From the NCBI RefSeq assembly GCF_005876985.1, contig NZ_VAHD01000001.1, positions 496,001 to 560,000 of the forward strand: DNA of 64,000 bases, given 5' to 3'. The notes beneath the pieces are model-generated. The model did no database searches and had not been told where the DNA came from. It worked only from the letters and a program-made list of their open reading frames with translations. Of this stretch, positions 8,315 to 17,512 are shown piece after piece (the stretch's first letter is position 1; each line of letters begins with the position of its first letter). Source of the stretch: Rhodoferax bucti. GTDB taxonomy: Bacteria; Pseudomonadota; Gammaproteobacteria; Burkholderiales; Burkholderiaceae_C. The position numbers and the translations under genes were made by a program.

Positions 8315-11300
8315 ATGGCCACTTCCCAAATTTCTGCCCAAGCCCGAGGCGTTGTTGTCATCCTGCAAGGTAATGCATGGGTGGTTTCCTCCGACGGTAA
8401 CAAGCGTGCGATCAAGCTGGGCGATGAAATCCAGGAAGGCCAGGTTGTCCTCACGGAAGATGGCACCCGGCTGGAGTTGGCACTCCCTAATGGCAAAGAA
8501 ATCAGCTTGGAATCTGGCCGGGAATTGCTGATAGATGCCAACTTGCTGGGGTTCGCACCAGAAGACGCCACCAACGCAGCACTCAAAGACCTCAACAGCG
8601 GGGCCGCCGCCATTGCACGAGTCATCGCCACCGGTGGCGATCTGTCTACCGAGCTGGAAGCCACCGCCGCGGGCCTTTCAGGTGGGGATGCCAGTGATTC
8701 GCATAGCTTTGTGCGGGTTATGCGTATCAGCGAAGGGGTGAGCCCCCTCGCGATCGACCGGGAAAACACGACTCCCACTTCAGAAACAAACACTATTAGT
8801 GGCTCGACACCGGTTATCGCAAACGGTATCTCCGCTACCGGCGGCATCACCGACAACGACCAGCCTTCCATCACCGGCGTCGAAGTCGGCAACCCCGGTG
8901 CGACCGATGACAACGTGGTCGAGGGCGCTGCCCTGGTCTACAACGTCACCCTCTCTGCCACCACCACCATTGCCTCCACCTACACCTTCGCTGTGGGCTC
9001 CGGCACTGCCACCGCTGGCACTGCCACCACCGGCGACTACAACGCCACCCCGGTTTTCTCCAACGGCGTGACCTACAACAGCACCACCGGCCAGATCACC
9101 GTCCCCGCAGGTGTCTCCTCCTTCTCCGTCACCTACTCCACCAACGATGACACCGTGGTCGACTCCGCTTCCCGCGAGACTCTGCCCCTGACCATCGGCG
9201 GCGTCTCCGCTACCGGCGGCATCACCGACAACGACCAGCCTTCCATCACCGGCGTCGAAGTCGGCAACCCCGGTGCGACCGATGACAACGTGGTCGAGGG
9301 CGCTGCCCTGGTCTACAACGTCACCCTCTCTGCCACCACCACCATTGCCTCCACCTACACCTTCGCTGTGGGCTCCGGCACTGCCACCGCTGGCACTGCC
9401 ACCACCGGCGACTACAACGCCACCCCGGTTTTCTCCAACGGCGTGACCTACAACAGCACCACCGGCCAGATCACCGTCCCCGCAGGTGTCTCCTCCTTCT
9501 CCGTCACCTACTCCACCAACGATGACACCGTGGTCGACTCCGCTTCCCGCGAGACTCTGCCCCTGACCATCGGCGGCGTCTCCGCTACCGGCGGCATCAC
9601 CGATAACGACCACATCAAAAATGACACGGCGACCACTGCCGAAGACAGCCCGGTCACCATCAATGTGCTGGCTAACGATTCCTTCGAAAATGCAGTTCGC
9701 ACTATCACCGCCGTCAATGGCTCTGCCATCACCGACGGCGGCGCCTCTGTCGCCGTCACCAACGGCTCCGTCGCCTTGGTGGGCGGTCAGCTGGTCTTCA
9801 CCCCGGCGACCAACTTCAACGGTACCGTGCCTGTTTTCACCTACACCGTCACCTCCGGCGGCGTCACCGAGATCGCTAACGTCACCGTTACCGTCACCCC
9901 TGTGAATGACGCTCCGGTCGTTACCAATGTCACCACTGCGGTATCCGAGGAAGGATTGGCAGGTGGCATAGCAGACACCACCGGCAACGTAGCGGGTGCT
10001 GACACGACGAATGCGGTGAGCGTTTCAGGCTCCATCGCCACGGATCCCGACAGCGCATTGACTGTCACACTCACCGCTCCCGGTGGGACTCTGACTTCCG
10101 GCGGCGTCAACGTCACTTGGAGCGGAACAGGCACAGAAGCGAATCCATTAATTGGATCGGCGGGTGGCGTTGAAGTCCTTCGCGCCAGTGTGAACAGCAT
10201 TGGCACCTACAACATCACCCTCTCCAAACCGATTGACCATGTCACCGGCAATGGTGAAAACGTACGTACGCTGACATTTGGAGTGAATGCCAGCGACGGT
10301 GTCGCACCAGCGGCAACCGGAACGATCACACTGAATATTGAAGATGATTCACCCACTGCAGTAGCCAGCACCAAGACAGTAACGCTACCTTCCATCAACA
10401 CCAATATCGAACTGATCTTGGACGTATCCGGAAGTATGGGCGACGCAGTAGGCACCTCAACACGCTTGCAGATCATGAAAGATTCCGTCGCGCTGATGCT
10501 GGATCAGTACGACAACCTGGGAGACGTCAAAGTGCGCATCGTCGCCTTCTCCAGCACAGCGACTGCAAACAGTGCAGGCTGGGTCAGCGTGGCAGACGCC
10601 AAAGCGTATGTGAACTCGTTGACTGCAAATGGCGGCACCAACTATGACGCCGCTATTTCCACGGCACAAACTGCGTGGACAACTCCCGGCAAGATGACCA
10701 ACGCACAGAATGTGTCGTACTTCCTCACCGACGGCGCTCCAAACACAGGCTTTGAAATACAAACTGCAGACGAAACCATCTGGACAGACTTCCTGAACCG
10801 TAACGAAATCAACTCGTACGCTTACGGAATGGGTACAGGTGCGACGGCGGCCAACATGGATCCAATTGCCTACAACGGCATCGGTGCAGGCACAAACACT
10901 ACATCGACCGTAGTGGCAGATGTAACCCAGTTGCCACCGATTTTGCGTGACTCCATTTTGGTACCCACCGGTGGTGACATCGTGACCGGTGGCTTAGGCG
11001 CAGGCTCAGGCATGGGCGCAGATGGCGGTCAATTGGCATCCGTCACGGTAAACGGTACCACTTATGCCTACAACTCGGCAGCAGGAGGAAGCATCACCAC
11101 GACCGGAACCAACCGCGGCGTGTTTGATACCACCGAAAACACCATGACCATCACGACCACAGCGGGTGGTAAATTGGTCATCGACATGGACAGTGGTTTG
11201 TATACCTACACACCACCAGTTTCGACCAGCGCCACATTTAACGAGTCGATTGGCTTCTCGTTGATCGACAAAGACGGGGACTCTGCCTCCAACACCCTGA

Positions 11301-12688
11301 CCATCACCGTCAATCCGCCTGGAACTGCGCCTGCCACCGGTATCGATACAGGGCTGAACCTGACTCTGACCACATCCACCACGGCAGTCACCACCTCCGG
11401 TCTGCATGGTGAGTTCTTCGGCTACAACGAAACCAACGGCATCTCTGGCAACAACTACCAAGCCGGCGACGCCACAGTTGGCAACGCAGACCGCGTGGCA
11501 GACCTGAACACCATCATCAACCTCCGCCAAGGCAGCACGATTGTGGGTTCCGGCACCTCTGCCAGCGCAGCTGCATCGGACGCCACCTGGAACGCCACCA
11601 ACATCAACTACGGTGTGTCACCCACCGTCACTGGCAATCTGGGCACCAACCCCAACATCGTGGCGGCAGACACCGCGATCACATCCGGTGCGTTGTACAA
11701 CTTCCTGGGCGCAGCGAATACAAGCAACAATGCAAGCTCCCTCAAAACGACCAGTAGCTTCGGAACCACCACCGACTCCATGCTGCGCTTTGCGGGCTCT
11801 GCTTATTTCGCCGCAGGCAACTACGACTTCCGGGTGCGTGCCGATGATGGTTTCAGCATCCGCATTGACGGTGTAACGGTTTTCGAATTCAACGACATTC
11901 AATCCCCCACCACCCGTACCTCGTCCTCCATCGCCATCGGCGAAGGACTCCACACTATTGAAATTCTTTACTGGGAACAAGGCGGGAATGCAGAGCTGCA
12001 GGTAGGCTACAAACTCAGCTCAAGCGCTACCTACTTAAACCTGAGTCTGGACAACCTGGCCATGTTCCAAAGCACGGAACTGCCTACCTTGACAGACCTG
12101 CAAGATATTGTGGAGAGCTCCACGAATGGCCAGTACGTCATCCGTACCGGACAGGAAGTCACCGGATCCGGGTCTAACGACACCATCACTGGCAGTGCAG
12201 GACGGGATCGGATTCATGGCGGCGATGGCAACGACGTCATCAACGCCGGCACAGGCGCAGACTGGATGGAAGGTGGTCGCGGCAACGACACCTTAACGGG
12301 TGGTGCTGGGTCCGACACCTTCCGTTGGCAACTGTCTGACCGGGGCATCACAGGCCAGCCTGCGGTGGACACTATCACTGACTTTGACTCGGCTGCAGCG
12401 AAATCCGGTGGAGATGTGCTCGATCTCCGTGATTTGCTACCAGACCAGCTGGGAACCAACAGCCTGGTGAACTACTTGGACTTCAACGTCACAGGTGGAA
12501 ATACCGTTCTTCGAATCAGCTCTACCGGTGGTTTCACTGGTGGCACTTACAGCGCTGCAGCCACGGATCAGCAAATCGTATTCCAGGGAGTGACTAATCT
12601 TGGCGACTCTTTGGGATTGGGTACCGCTGCGACGGACGCGCAGATCATTCAAGAGTTGATCAACCGCGGCAAGCTGATCATGGATTGA
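8315..12688 (+). CDS. lapA: LapA-type RTX adhesin with retention module, VWA and PA14 domains
   Basis: A 1457-residue secreted surface adhesin. Residues 1-120 form a LapA-type retention module ending in TAAG (117-120), the dialanine motif cut by LapG proteases. Then come two identical 125-residue Calx-beta-like units (173-422), a cadherin-like domain (about 435-531, TAEDSPVTINVLANDS), a second Ig-like region, and a von Willebrand A domain (about 695-880) with a full MIDAS: D703-x-S-x-S, T775 and D806. A PA14 domain (about 1030-1235; RADDGFSIRIDG) may bind glycans. RTX nonapeptides (about 1284-1335; GGDGNDVI, GGRGNDTL) and a VCA0849-type secretion domain end the protein. Short for a LapA-type protein. 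Expected behaviour: retained in the outer membrane while LapD holds LapG, and released when c-di-GMP falls. Confidence 0.93.
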   Translation: MATSQISAQARGVVVILQGNAWVVSSDGNKRAIKLGDEIQEGQVVLTEDGTRLELALPNGKEISLESGRELLIDANLLGFAPEDATNAALKDLNSGAAAIARVIATGGDLSTELEATAAGLSGGDASDSHSFVRVMRISEGVSPLAIDRENTTPTSETNTISGSTPVIANGISATGGITDNDQPSITGVEVGNPGATDDNVVEGAALVYNVTLSATTTIASTYTFAVGSGTATAGTATTGDYNATPVFSNGVTYNSTTGQITVPAGVSSFSVTYSTNDDTVVDSASRETLPLTIGGVSATGGITDNDQPSITGVEVGNPGATDDNVVEGAALVYNVTLSATTTIASTYTFAVGSGTATAGTATTGDYNATPVFSNGVTYNSTTGQITVPAGVSSFSVTYSTNDDTVVDSASRETLPLTIGGVSATGGITDNDHIKNDTATTAEDSPVTINVLANDSFENAVRTITAVNGSAITDGGASVAVTNGSVALVGGQLVFTPATNFNGTVPVFTYTVTSGGVTEIANVTVTVTPVNDAPVVTNVTTAVSEEGLAGGIADTTGNVAGADTTNAVSVSGSIATDPDSALTVTLTAPGGTLTSGGVNVTWSGTGTEANPLIGSAGGVEVLRASVNSIGTYNITLSKPIDHVTGNGENVRTLTFGVNASDGVAPAATGTITLNIEDDSPTAVASTKTVTLPSINTNIELILDVSGSMGDAVGTSTRLQIMKDSVALMLDQYDNLGDVKVRIVAFSSTATANSAGWVSVADAKAYVNSLTANGGTNYDAAISTAQTAWTTPGKMTNAQNVSYFLTDGAPNTGFEIQTADETIWTDFLNRNEINSYAYGMGTGATAANMDPIAYNGIGAGTNTTSTVVADVTQLPPILRDSILVPTGGDIVTGGLGAGSGMGADGGQLASVTVNGTTYAYNSAAGGSITTTGTNRGVFDTTENTMTITTTAGGKLVIDMDSGLYTYTPPVSTSATFNESIGFSLIDKDGDSASNTLTITVNPPGTAPATGIDTGLNLTLTTSTTAVTTSGLHGEFFGYNETNGISGNNYQAGDATVGNADRVADLNTIINLRQGSTIVGSGTSASAAASDATWNATNINYGVSPTVTGNLGTNPNIVAADTAITSGALYNFLGAANTSNNASSLKTTSSFGTTTDSMLRFAGSAYFAAGNYDFRVRADDGFSIRIDGVTVFEFNDIQSPTTRTSSSIAIGEGLHTIEILYWEQGGNAELQVGYKLSSSATYLNLSLDNLAMFQSTELPTLTDLQDIVESSTNGQYVIRTGQEVTGSGSNDTITGSAGRDRIHGGDGNDVINAGTGADWMEGGRGNDTLTGGAGSDTFRWQLSDRGITGQPAVDTITDFDSAAAKSGGDVLDLRDLLPDQLGTNSLVNYLDFNVTGGNTVLRISSTGGFTGGTYSAAATDQQIVFQGVTNLGDSLGLGTAATDAQIIQELINRGKLIMD
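8831..9580 (+). repeat. Two identical 375-bp tandem repeats inside the adhesin gene
   Basis: Bases 8831-9205 and 9206-9580 appear identical over all 375 positions by eye, and a third copy begins at 9581 for about 30 bp before diverging at GATAACGACCAC. Each unit encodes a 125-residue Calx-beta-like domain ending LPLTIGGV. Identity at synonymous sites means recent duplication or gene conversion. The true copy number may be higher if the assembly collapsed further copies. Confidence 0.95.
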
Positions 12689-12704
12689 GCGGACGACGAG
12701 CCCA

Positions 12705-12746
12705 CAAAAAAAGAGCTCAAAGGCCAAGTGCCTTTGAGCTCTTTTT
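12705..12746. terminator. Bidirectional terminator between the adhesin and lapD-like genes
   Basis: A 14-bp perfect stem (12711-12724 with 12730-12743, five-base loop CAAGT) is flanked by an A-run on the left and a T-run on the right, so it can end transcripts from both converging genes. Confidence 0.93.
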
Positions 12747-12767
12747 ACTTATGCCGCACCCTGTAAA

Positions 12768-14696
12768 TTACATAGCGGACACACCATCTTTCACCGCCGG
12801 GCCTGTCGCACCATCAAAGCCCAAAGCCCCCAAAGCATCTAACTCTTGGCGTGTAGATACGCCCTCTGCCAGCACCTGCAAGCCAATGTTGTGAGCAATC
12901 GCGCACAAGCCTTTCAAAAACGCTGCGTTGCCGGCATTGCCATCCACTCCACGCACAAAACTCGAATCCACCTTCAAGTAATCCAAGCCCAAGTCATGCA
13001 GCTGTCCGATTTGGCTGAATCGGTGGCCGAAATGCTCCAAGCCCACGCGGCAGCCCAAAGCTTTGACGCTTGGGCACAAGGCGCGGAACGCCTCTAAATG
13101 CTTGAACGCACCGTCTTCCGCCACCTCCAGCCACAACCTTTGCGACGCTGCACCGTGATGCTTCATAAGGGCCAAAAGTTTGGGCTGGAATACGGGATCT
13201 TCCAGAGAGCTTGCAGACAAGTTAATCGCCAGCCCAGGCAAATCGGGCTGGCGTGCCAGCTCCTGTAACCCCAGCTCTACCGCGGTCATATCCAGCTCTG
13301 CTGTCAGCTTCAGGCGCTCCGCTATCGGTAAAAACCGGCCGGCAGGCAGCCACTCGCCCTTCTCGTCAAACATCAGGCGCAACGGGCACTCCCGGTGAGA
13401 AAGTCGCCCTTGACTCGTCATCACCGGAAAGGAAATCAAACGCACCCACCCATGCTCCAACGCGCGCCGAATCATCACCGCCCACTGGTCTGCAGTACGG
13501 GGCAAATCATCCCCCGACTCCAGCACCGCCTCTTGCACACTGTTCGCTTGCGACGTTTCGGCTGCGGCCAAAGCGCCGTCTACCCGCGCGAGCAAACTGC
13601 CGACGTCATCGCCACGGAGGAAGCGTCCCACACCAATGCACGCGGTGGCGCCCGACTCCACGAAGGGTGCAGCCTCCCGGACCAGCGACTGCATCAACGC
13701 CTGTGCGATAGGCTGGGCATCGCTCGCGCCTGGCAGAACCAATGCGAAATCGGCACCATTCAAGCGAGCGGCCACCGCTTTGGCATGGGGCGCTGCAGCG
13801 CCTGATATCAGCTTGGCCGCCAGCCTTAACAAATCGTCCGTAGCAGATCGGCCCAAGCGCCGGTTAATCCCTGCCAAGTCCACCAGCCGGACCATGAGCA
13901 ACAGCCCGCCCACCGAGTCCTCGGCATCCAACCCTTGACGCAAGCGGGCCATGAAGTGGGTGCGGTTGGCCAAGCCGGTCAACGCGTCGAAGTTGGCTTC
14001 TTGGCGGACCTGCTCCAAACGGGTCGCCTCATCGTCAAACATCGACTTCAAACGCCCTACCGTGGCATTCATCGCCACCGCTAGTTGGCGCAGTTCCGGA
14101 ACTTGGGGCTCCTCCACCGTGACAAAACGGCGCTGGGTGATCGCCACCGCTTGTTCAATCACCGTGTTGAGCGGCTTGCGTAAGCGCCGGAGCACCAAAC
14201 TCCCCAAGTAGCCCCCAACCAAACCGGCCAAAGAAAGTGCTAACGCCATCTCATAGGCACTCTTCCACAAGGCCCCATATGCAAAGCGGCTGTGGCTGAC
14301 CAAGGTCACCGTGCCGAACTGTTTCCAGCCATTGCTGATTTGGGCCTGCCCCGGTGCGGACTGAATCGGCAGCAGGCGCACGAACCACGCAGGCGCATCC
14401 CATTCCCCCTCCGGGGCTGCCCGTTCCGAAATCACAACCCCTTTCGGATCCACGATACGCACCAGCTCATAGTGCCCGCCATCAAAAAGCGATGCGGTCA
14501 CCAAATCCACCGTCACCGGGTCCGGATTGCTTTGGCTCAAAGACAGCGCCAACGCGGTCGCGTTGTCCGTGTTCTTGATCGCCAACTGCGACTCCAGATA
14601 GCTGCGCGCAGACAACAGCGATGCCAGCAGCCCCCCGCCGAGAGCCAGCAACATGCTGACAATGATGGCCAGCCACAGCTGTCGGTACATAGACAT
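12768..14696 (-). CDS. lapD: LapD-like inside-out c-di-GMP receptor (degenerate GGDEF and EAL)
   Basis: A 642-residue inner membrane protein: N-terminal helix, a LapD/MoxY-type periplasmic domain (about residues 30-145), a second helix (MALALSLAGLVGGYLGSLV), HAMP, GGDEF and EAL domains. Both output domains look inactive: the GGDEF motif reads NGADF and the EAL motif reads ECP. This matches LapD, which binds c-di-GMP without making or breaking it. The periplasmic stretch NGWKQFGTVTLVSHSRFAY keeps the tryptophan that in LapD inserts into LapG. It lies 19 bp after the LapG-like gene with GAGGAG upstream, in one operon, and converges on the adhesin gene. Confidence 0.92.
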   Translation of the reverse strand: MSMYRQLWLAIIVSMLLALGGGLLASLLSARSYLESQLAIKNTDNATALALSLSQSNPDPVTVDLVTASLFDGGHYELVRIVDPKGVVISERAAPEGEWDAPAWFVRLLPIQSAPGQAQISNGWKQFGTVTLVSHSRFAYGALWKSAYEMALALSLAGLVGGYLGSLVLRRLRKPLNTVIEQAVAITQRRFVTVEEPQVPELRQLAVAMNATVGRLKSMFDDEATRLEQVRQEANFDALTGLANRTHFMARLRQGLDAEDSVGGLLLMVRLVDLAGINRRLGRSATDDLLRLAAKLISGAAAPHAKAVAARLNGADFALVLPGASDAQPIAQALMQSLVREAAPFVESGATACIGVGRFLRGDDVGSLLARVDGALAAAETSQANSVQEAVLESGDDLPRTADQWAVMIRRALEHGWVRLISFPVMTSQGRLSHRECPLRLMFDEKGEWLPAGRFLPIAERLKLTAELDMTAVELGLQELARQPDLPGLAINLSASSLEDPVFQPKLLALMKHHGAASQRLWLEVAEDGAFKHLEAFRALCPSVKALGCRVGLEHFGHRFSQIGQLHDLGLDYLKVDSSFVRGVDGNAGNAAFLKGLCAIAHNIGLQVLAEGVSTRQELDALGALGFDGATGPAVKDGVSAM

Positions 14697-14715
14697 ACAG
14701 TCTCCTCACTCCAAT

Positions 14716-15420
14716 TTATTCAAATCCCTCGGCCTTGGCGCGCCGAAGCAAATCTTCCCAACGAGACAGGCGCCCGGTACCACCGGCCGCAGGCCCTCCC
14801 CCCGCAACACCGGTGAATACACCCGCACTGTTAAAGCTGAACACCGGCACCAAATCCGGCCTGCGCGATGCAGGGCGTATGTCCCCGATCAAGTTGTCCA
14901 TCACCAAAGGCTCAGCATCGGGCGTGCTGTAGTAGGCCAGCACCATATGGGCCTGGGTGGCATCCGACGTACCAGTTTTGGCCCGCACATAAATCAGGCG
15001 CAGTTTGTCCGGCTGCACCCCCACTTGAATGAGCGTGAAATACTTGGCAATCGAAAAGTCTTCGCAATCGCCGGCGGAGCGGCCCAAGGTTTCCACTGGA
15101 GTGGCCCAGTAGTCAGCCTGCCCCCAAATCACGGTGTCGTCGCCGAACTGCACCTGCTGGTTCACAAAAGCGTTCACACGCTTGATGCGCTCGGTATCAG
15201 TGCTGTCGGTCAGGCTATTCACCAGCTTGCGCCAATTTTCATATTTGGGCAGGGCCGCCGCCCCCCAGCGCTGCATAAAGGAGGCCTGCACGCCATCGAG
15301 ATTGGCGGCGGAATGCGACACCGCAGCCACCACCACACACAAGGCCAAAAGCGGCAAACGGCAGCGCACAGCCGCTTTAAGCCCGAAATGCATCAAATTG
15401 GCAAAGGTGATGTTTTTCAC
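14716..15420 (-). CDS. lapG: LapG-like periplasmic cysteine protease (transglutaminase-like)
   Basis: A 234-residue exported protein of the bacterial transglutaminase-like cysteine proteinase family. A hydrophobic signal segment lies at residues 20-38. The catalytic triad is readable: Cys in GDCEDFSIAKYF, His in QAHMVLAYY and Asp in VMDNLIG. LapG cuts the dialanine site of LapA-type adhesins after release from LapD, and the neighbouring adhesin has the matching TAAG motif. The last 40 residues are Gly/Ala-rich, longer than the minimal family end. Transcribed away from the TolC-like gene. Confidence 0.92.
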   Translation of the reverse strand: MKNITFANLMHFGLKAAVRCRLPLLALCVVVAAVSHSAANLDGVQASFMQRWGAAALPKYENWRKLVNSLTDSTDTERIKRVNAFVNQQVQFGDDTVIWGQADYWATPVETLGRSAGDCEDFSIAKYFTLIQVGVQPDKLRLIYVRAKTGTSDATQAHMVLAYYSTPDAEPLVMDNLIGDIRPASRRPDLVPVFSFNSAGVFTGVAGGGPAAGGTGRLSRWEDLLRRAKAEGFE

Positions 15421-15576
15421 ACAGAAAAGAAGCGAAAACGGAAATTCGTCACAATATCGCGGCTACAAAAATAGAGAGGCCGCCTAAAATTGAGGCAGTT
15501 TGTACCGTCGCCGACACAAGTCGACGAACCTTATCGCCGCATCCCGTACAACCAGACGCATCCACAGCATACAAGA

Positions 15577-17412
15577 ATGATTACTCGCACCCCACTAGCC
15601 ATCGCTGTCACCACCCTTTTGATCGCCACCGCCGGTCATGCCCAGCCCATCACACAGCTGAAAGCTGCCGTCGAGAAGGCCATTCTTGAGAACCCTGAAG
15701 TCAAGGTGAAGCACAAGAACTTGATGGCCAGCACCAATGAGCAAGCCGTTGCAGAGGGCGCCTGGCGCCCCCGCATCGACTTAGAGGCCACTGCCGGGGA
15801 AAAGTCCACATTTTCCCCGGGCATGAAAACAGACAAAGGCTACTCCAACACCACGGCCACACTGCAATTGCGCCAAACACTGTTTGATGGCTTTGCTACT
15901 TTGAGCGAAGCACGCCGCTTGGGGCACACCCGCATGGCGGCCTACTATGACTTGCTGGCTACCAGCGACAACATTGGCCTGGAGGCAGCACGCGCGTTTC
16001 TGGATGTGCAGCGTTACCGCGAACTGGTCGAGCTCGCCAAAGAAAATTACGCCAACCACGCCGACGTCTACAACCGGCTGGAAACCCGCGTCAAAGCAGG
16101 TGTAGGCCGCCGCGTGGACTTGGAGCAAGCAGCTGGCCGCATGGCGCTGGCCGAGTCCAACTGGCTGACCGAAGCGAGCAACCTGCACGACGTCACAGCG
16201 CGCTACCAGCGCCTGGTGGGTGAGCTGCCCGCCAATGAGCTGAATGCAGCGCCCAACCTCGCATCGTTTTTGCCGGCACGTGAAAACTATGTGGGCAACA
16301 CCGTCCGTGGCAATCCGGAGTTTTTGAGCGCGGTATCCAACATCCGCGCATTCCGGGCAGATGCCGAGTTGCGCAAAGCGGCCAACTACCCTACGGTGGA
16401 ATTCCGTGCGTCGCAAAGCATGGAAACCAACCGCTCTGCTGTAACCGGCGACTACCGTGACTCCGCCGTACAACTGGTACTGAACTACAACCTCTACCGC
16501 GGCGGCTCCGACCAAGCGCGCATCCGCCAGTACGTAGACAAGCTGAATGCCACCTACGACCTGCGCGACAAAGTCTGCCGCGACGTGCGCCAGACGGCTC
16601 TGATTGCCTTCAACGACGTGAGCAAACTGGAAAGCCAGATCGGCTTTTTAAGCCAGCACGAGCTGTCCACCTCCAAGGCCCGCGAAGCTTACCGCCAGCA
16701 GTTCGATATCGGCCAGCGCTCCCTGCTCGACTTGCTGGACACCGAAAACGAATACTTCCAGGCACGCCGTGCGCTGGTCAATGCGGAATACGATCTCTCT
16801 CTGGCCAAAGCCCGCGTATTGGGCGCCAACGGCACACTGCTGAGCGCCCTGCAACTGCGCCCCATTGAAACCCAGGCCCCCGAGCAAGCAGCAGGTGCAG
16901 AAACCAACGACGACGCCATGCAATGCATTGCAGATTTGGCTCCACAAGTCGTCTTGGACAAATCCAGCCTGCCCAAACCCACGCTGGCCACCGCGCCTGC
17001 TCCAGTACCCGTGCCCGCACCAGCGCCGGCACCCGCGGCACCTCCGGCTACGCCCGCCGTGTGCGAATCCGTCGCGCCTTCAGTAGAGAAATGGATTGCC
17101 GCCTGGAACAGTAAAAACATCAATGGCTACCTGGACGCATATGCGGACAACTTCGTCCCCGCCCAAGGCCTGACACGCGCCCAGTGGGAAAGCCTGCGCA
17201 AGAAGCGGGTGAACAAGCAGGGTGGCATCTCCACCGTGCTGAAAAACATCACCCCGGCCCAGTGCACCGGCAAGACTACCGATGTGTCCTTCACCCAGGA
17301 ATACGGCTCTGACGACTACCGCGACACCGTGGAGAAAACCCTCTCCATGGAATACGTGAACGGCGGCTGGAAAATCCTGAAAGAAACCGTCACCAAAGGC
17401 CGCACCTTCTAA
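15577..17412 (+). CDS. lapE: TolC-family outer membrane channel fused to an NTF2/SnoaL-like domain
   Basis: A 611-residue protein starting MITRTPLAIAVTTLLIATAG with a signal peptide cut after GHAQ. An in-frame TTG at 15490 would add 29 residues before the signal peptide and is rejected. Residues about 20-440 carry two TolC/OEP repeats (LRQTLFDGFATLSEARR; LVLNYNLYRGGSDQARI). A Pro/Ala-rich linker follows, then about 110 residues resembling an NTF2-like fold (SVEKWIAAWNSKNINGYLDAY to the end). It completes the type I exporter. The extra domain is not part of classical TolC or LapE. Confidence 0.9.
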   Translation: MITRTPLAIAVTTLLIATAGHAQPITQLKAAVEKAILENPEVKVKHKNLMASTNEQAVAEGAWRPRIDLEATAGEKSTFSPGMKTDKGYSNTTATLQLRQTLFDGFATLSEARRLGHTRMAAYYDLLATSDNIGLEAARAFLDVQRYRELVELAKENYANHADVYNRLETRVKAGVGRRVDLEQAAGRMALAESNWLTEASNLHDVTARYQRLVGELPANELNAAPNLASFLPARENYVGNTVRGNPEFLSAVSNIRAFRADAELRKAANYPTVEFRASQSMETNRSAVTGDYRDSAVQLVLNYNLYRGGSDQARIRQYVDKLNATYDLRDKVCRDVRQTALIAFNDVSKLESQIGFLSQHELSTSKAREAYRQQFDIGQRSLLDLLDTENEYFQARRALVNAEYDLSLAKARVLGANGTLLSALQLRPIETQAPEQAAGAETNDDAMQCIADLAPQVVLDKSSLPKPTLATAPAPVPVPAPAPAPAAPPATPAVCESVAPSVEKWIAAWNSKNINGYLDAYADNFVPAQGLTRAQWESLRKKRVNKQGGISTVLKNITPAQCTGKTTDVSFTQEYGSDDYRDTVEKTLSMEYVNGGWKILKETVTKGRTF

Positions 17413-17425
17413 ACCCGGTGACCCC

Positions 17426-17459
17426 AATAAAAAAGCGACCCTCGGGTCGCTTTTTTATT
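17426..17459 (+). terminator. Rho-independent terminator after the lapE-like gene
   Basis: Hairpin AAAAAAGCGACC / GGTCGCTTTTTT starting 14 bp after the stop, with a T-run on the plus strand. The A-run on the other side would also allow termination of the converging ssb gene. Confidence 0.92.
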
Positions 17460-17512
17460 GCTCGGATGGCAGACCGGCAGCACCGCCGGTCTCGCCACAG
17501 AGAAGGTCGTTT

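Noticed and set aside
8831-9612. CRISPR-like or satellite array
   Set aside because: The units are 375 bp, continuous and coding, with no spacers.
8780-9613. 277-codon Gly-rich minus-strand frame opposite the adhesin repeats
   Set aside because: It arises from the repeated, high-GC coding sequence and simply repeats with it.
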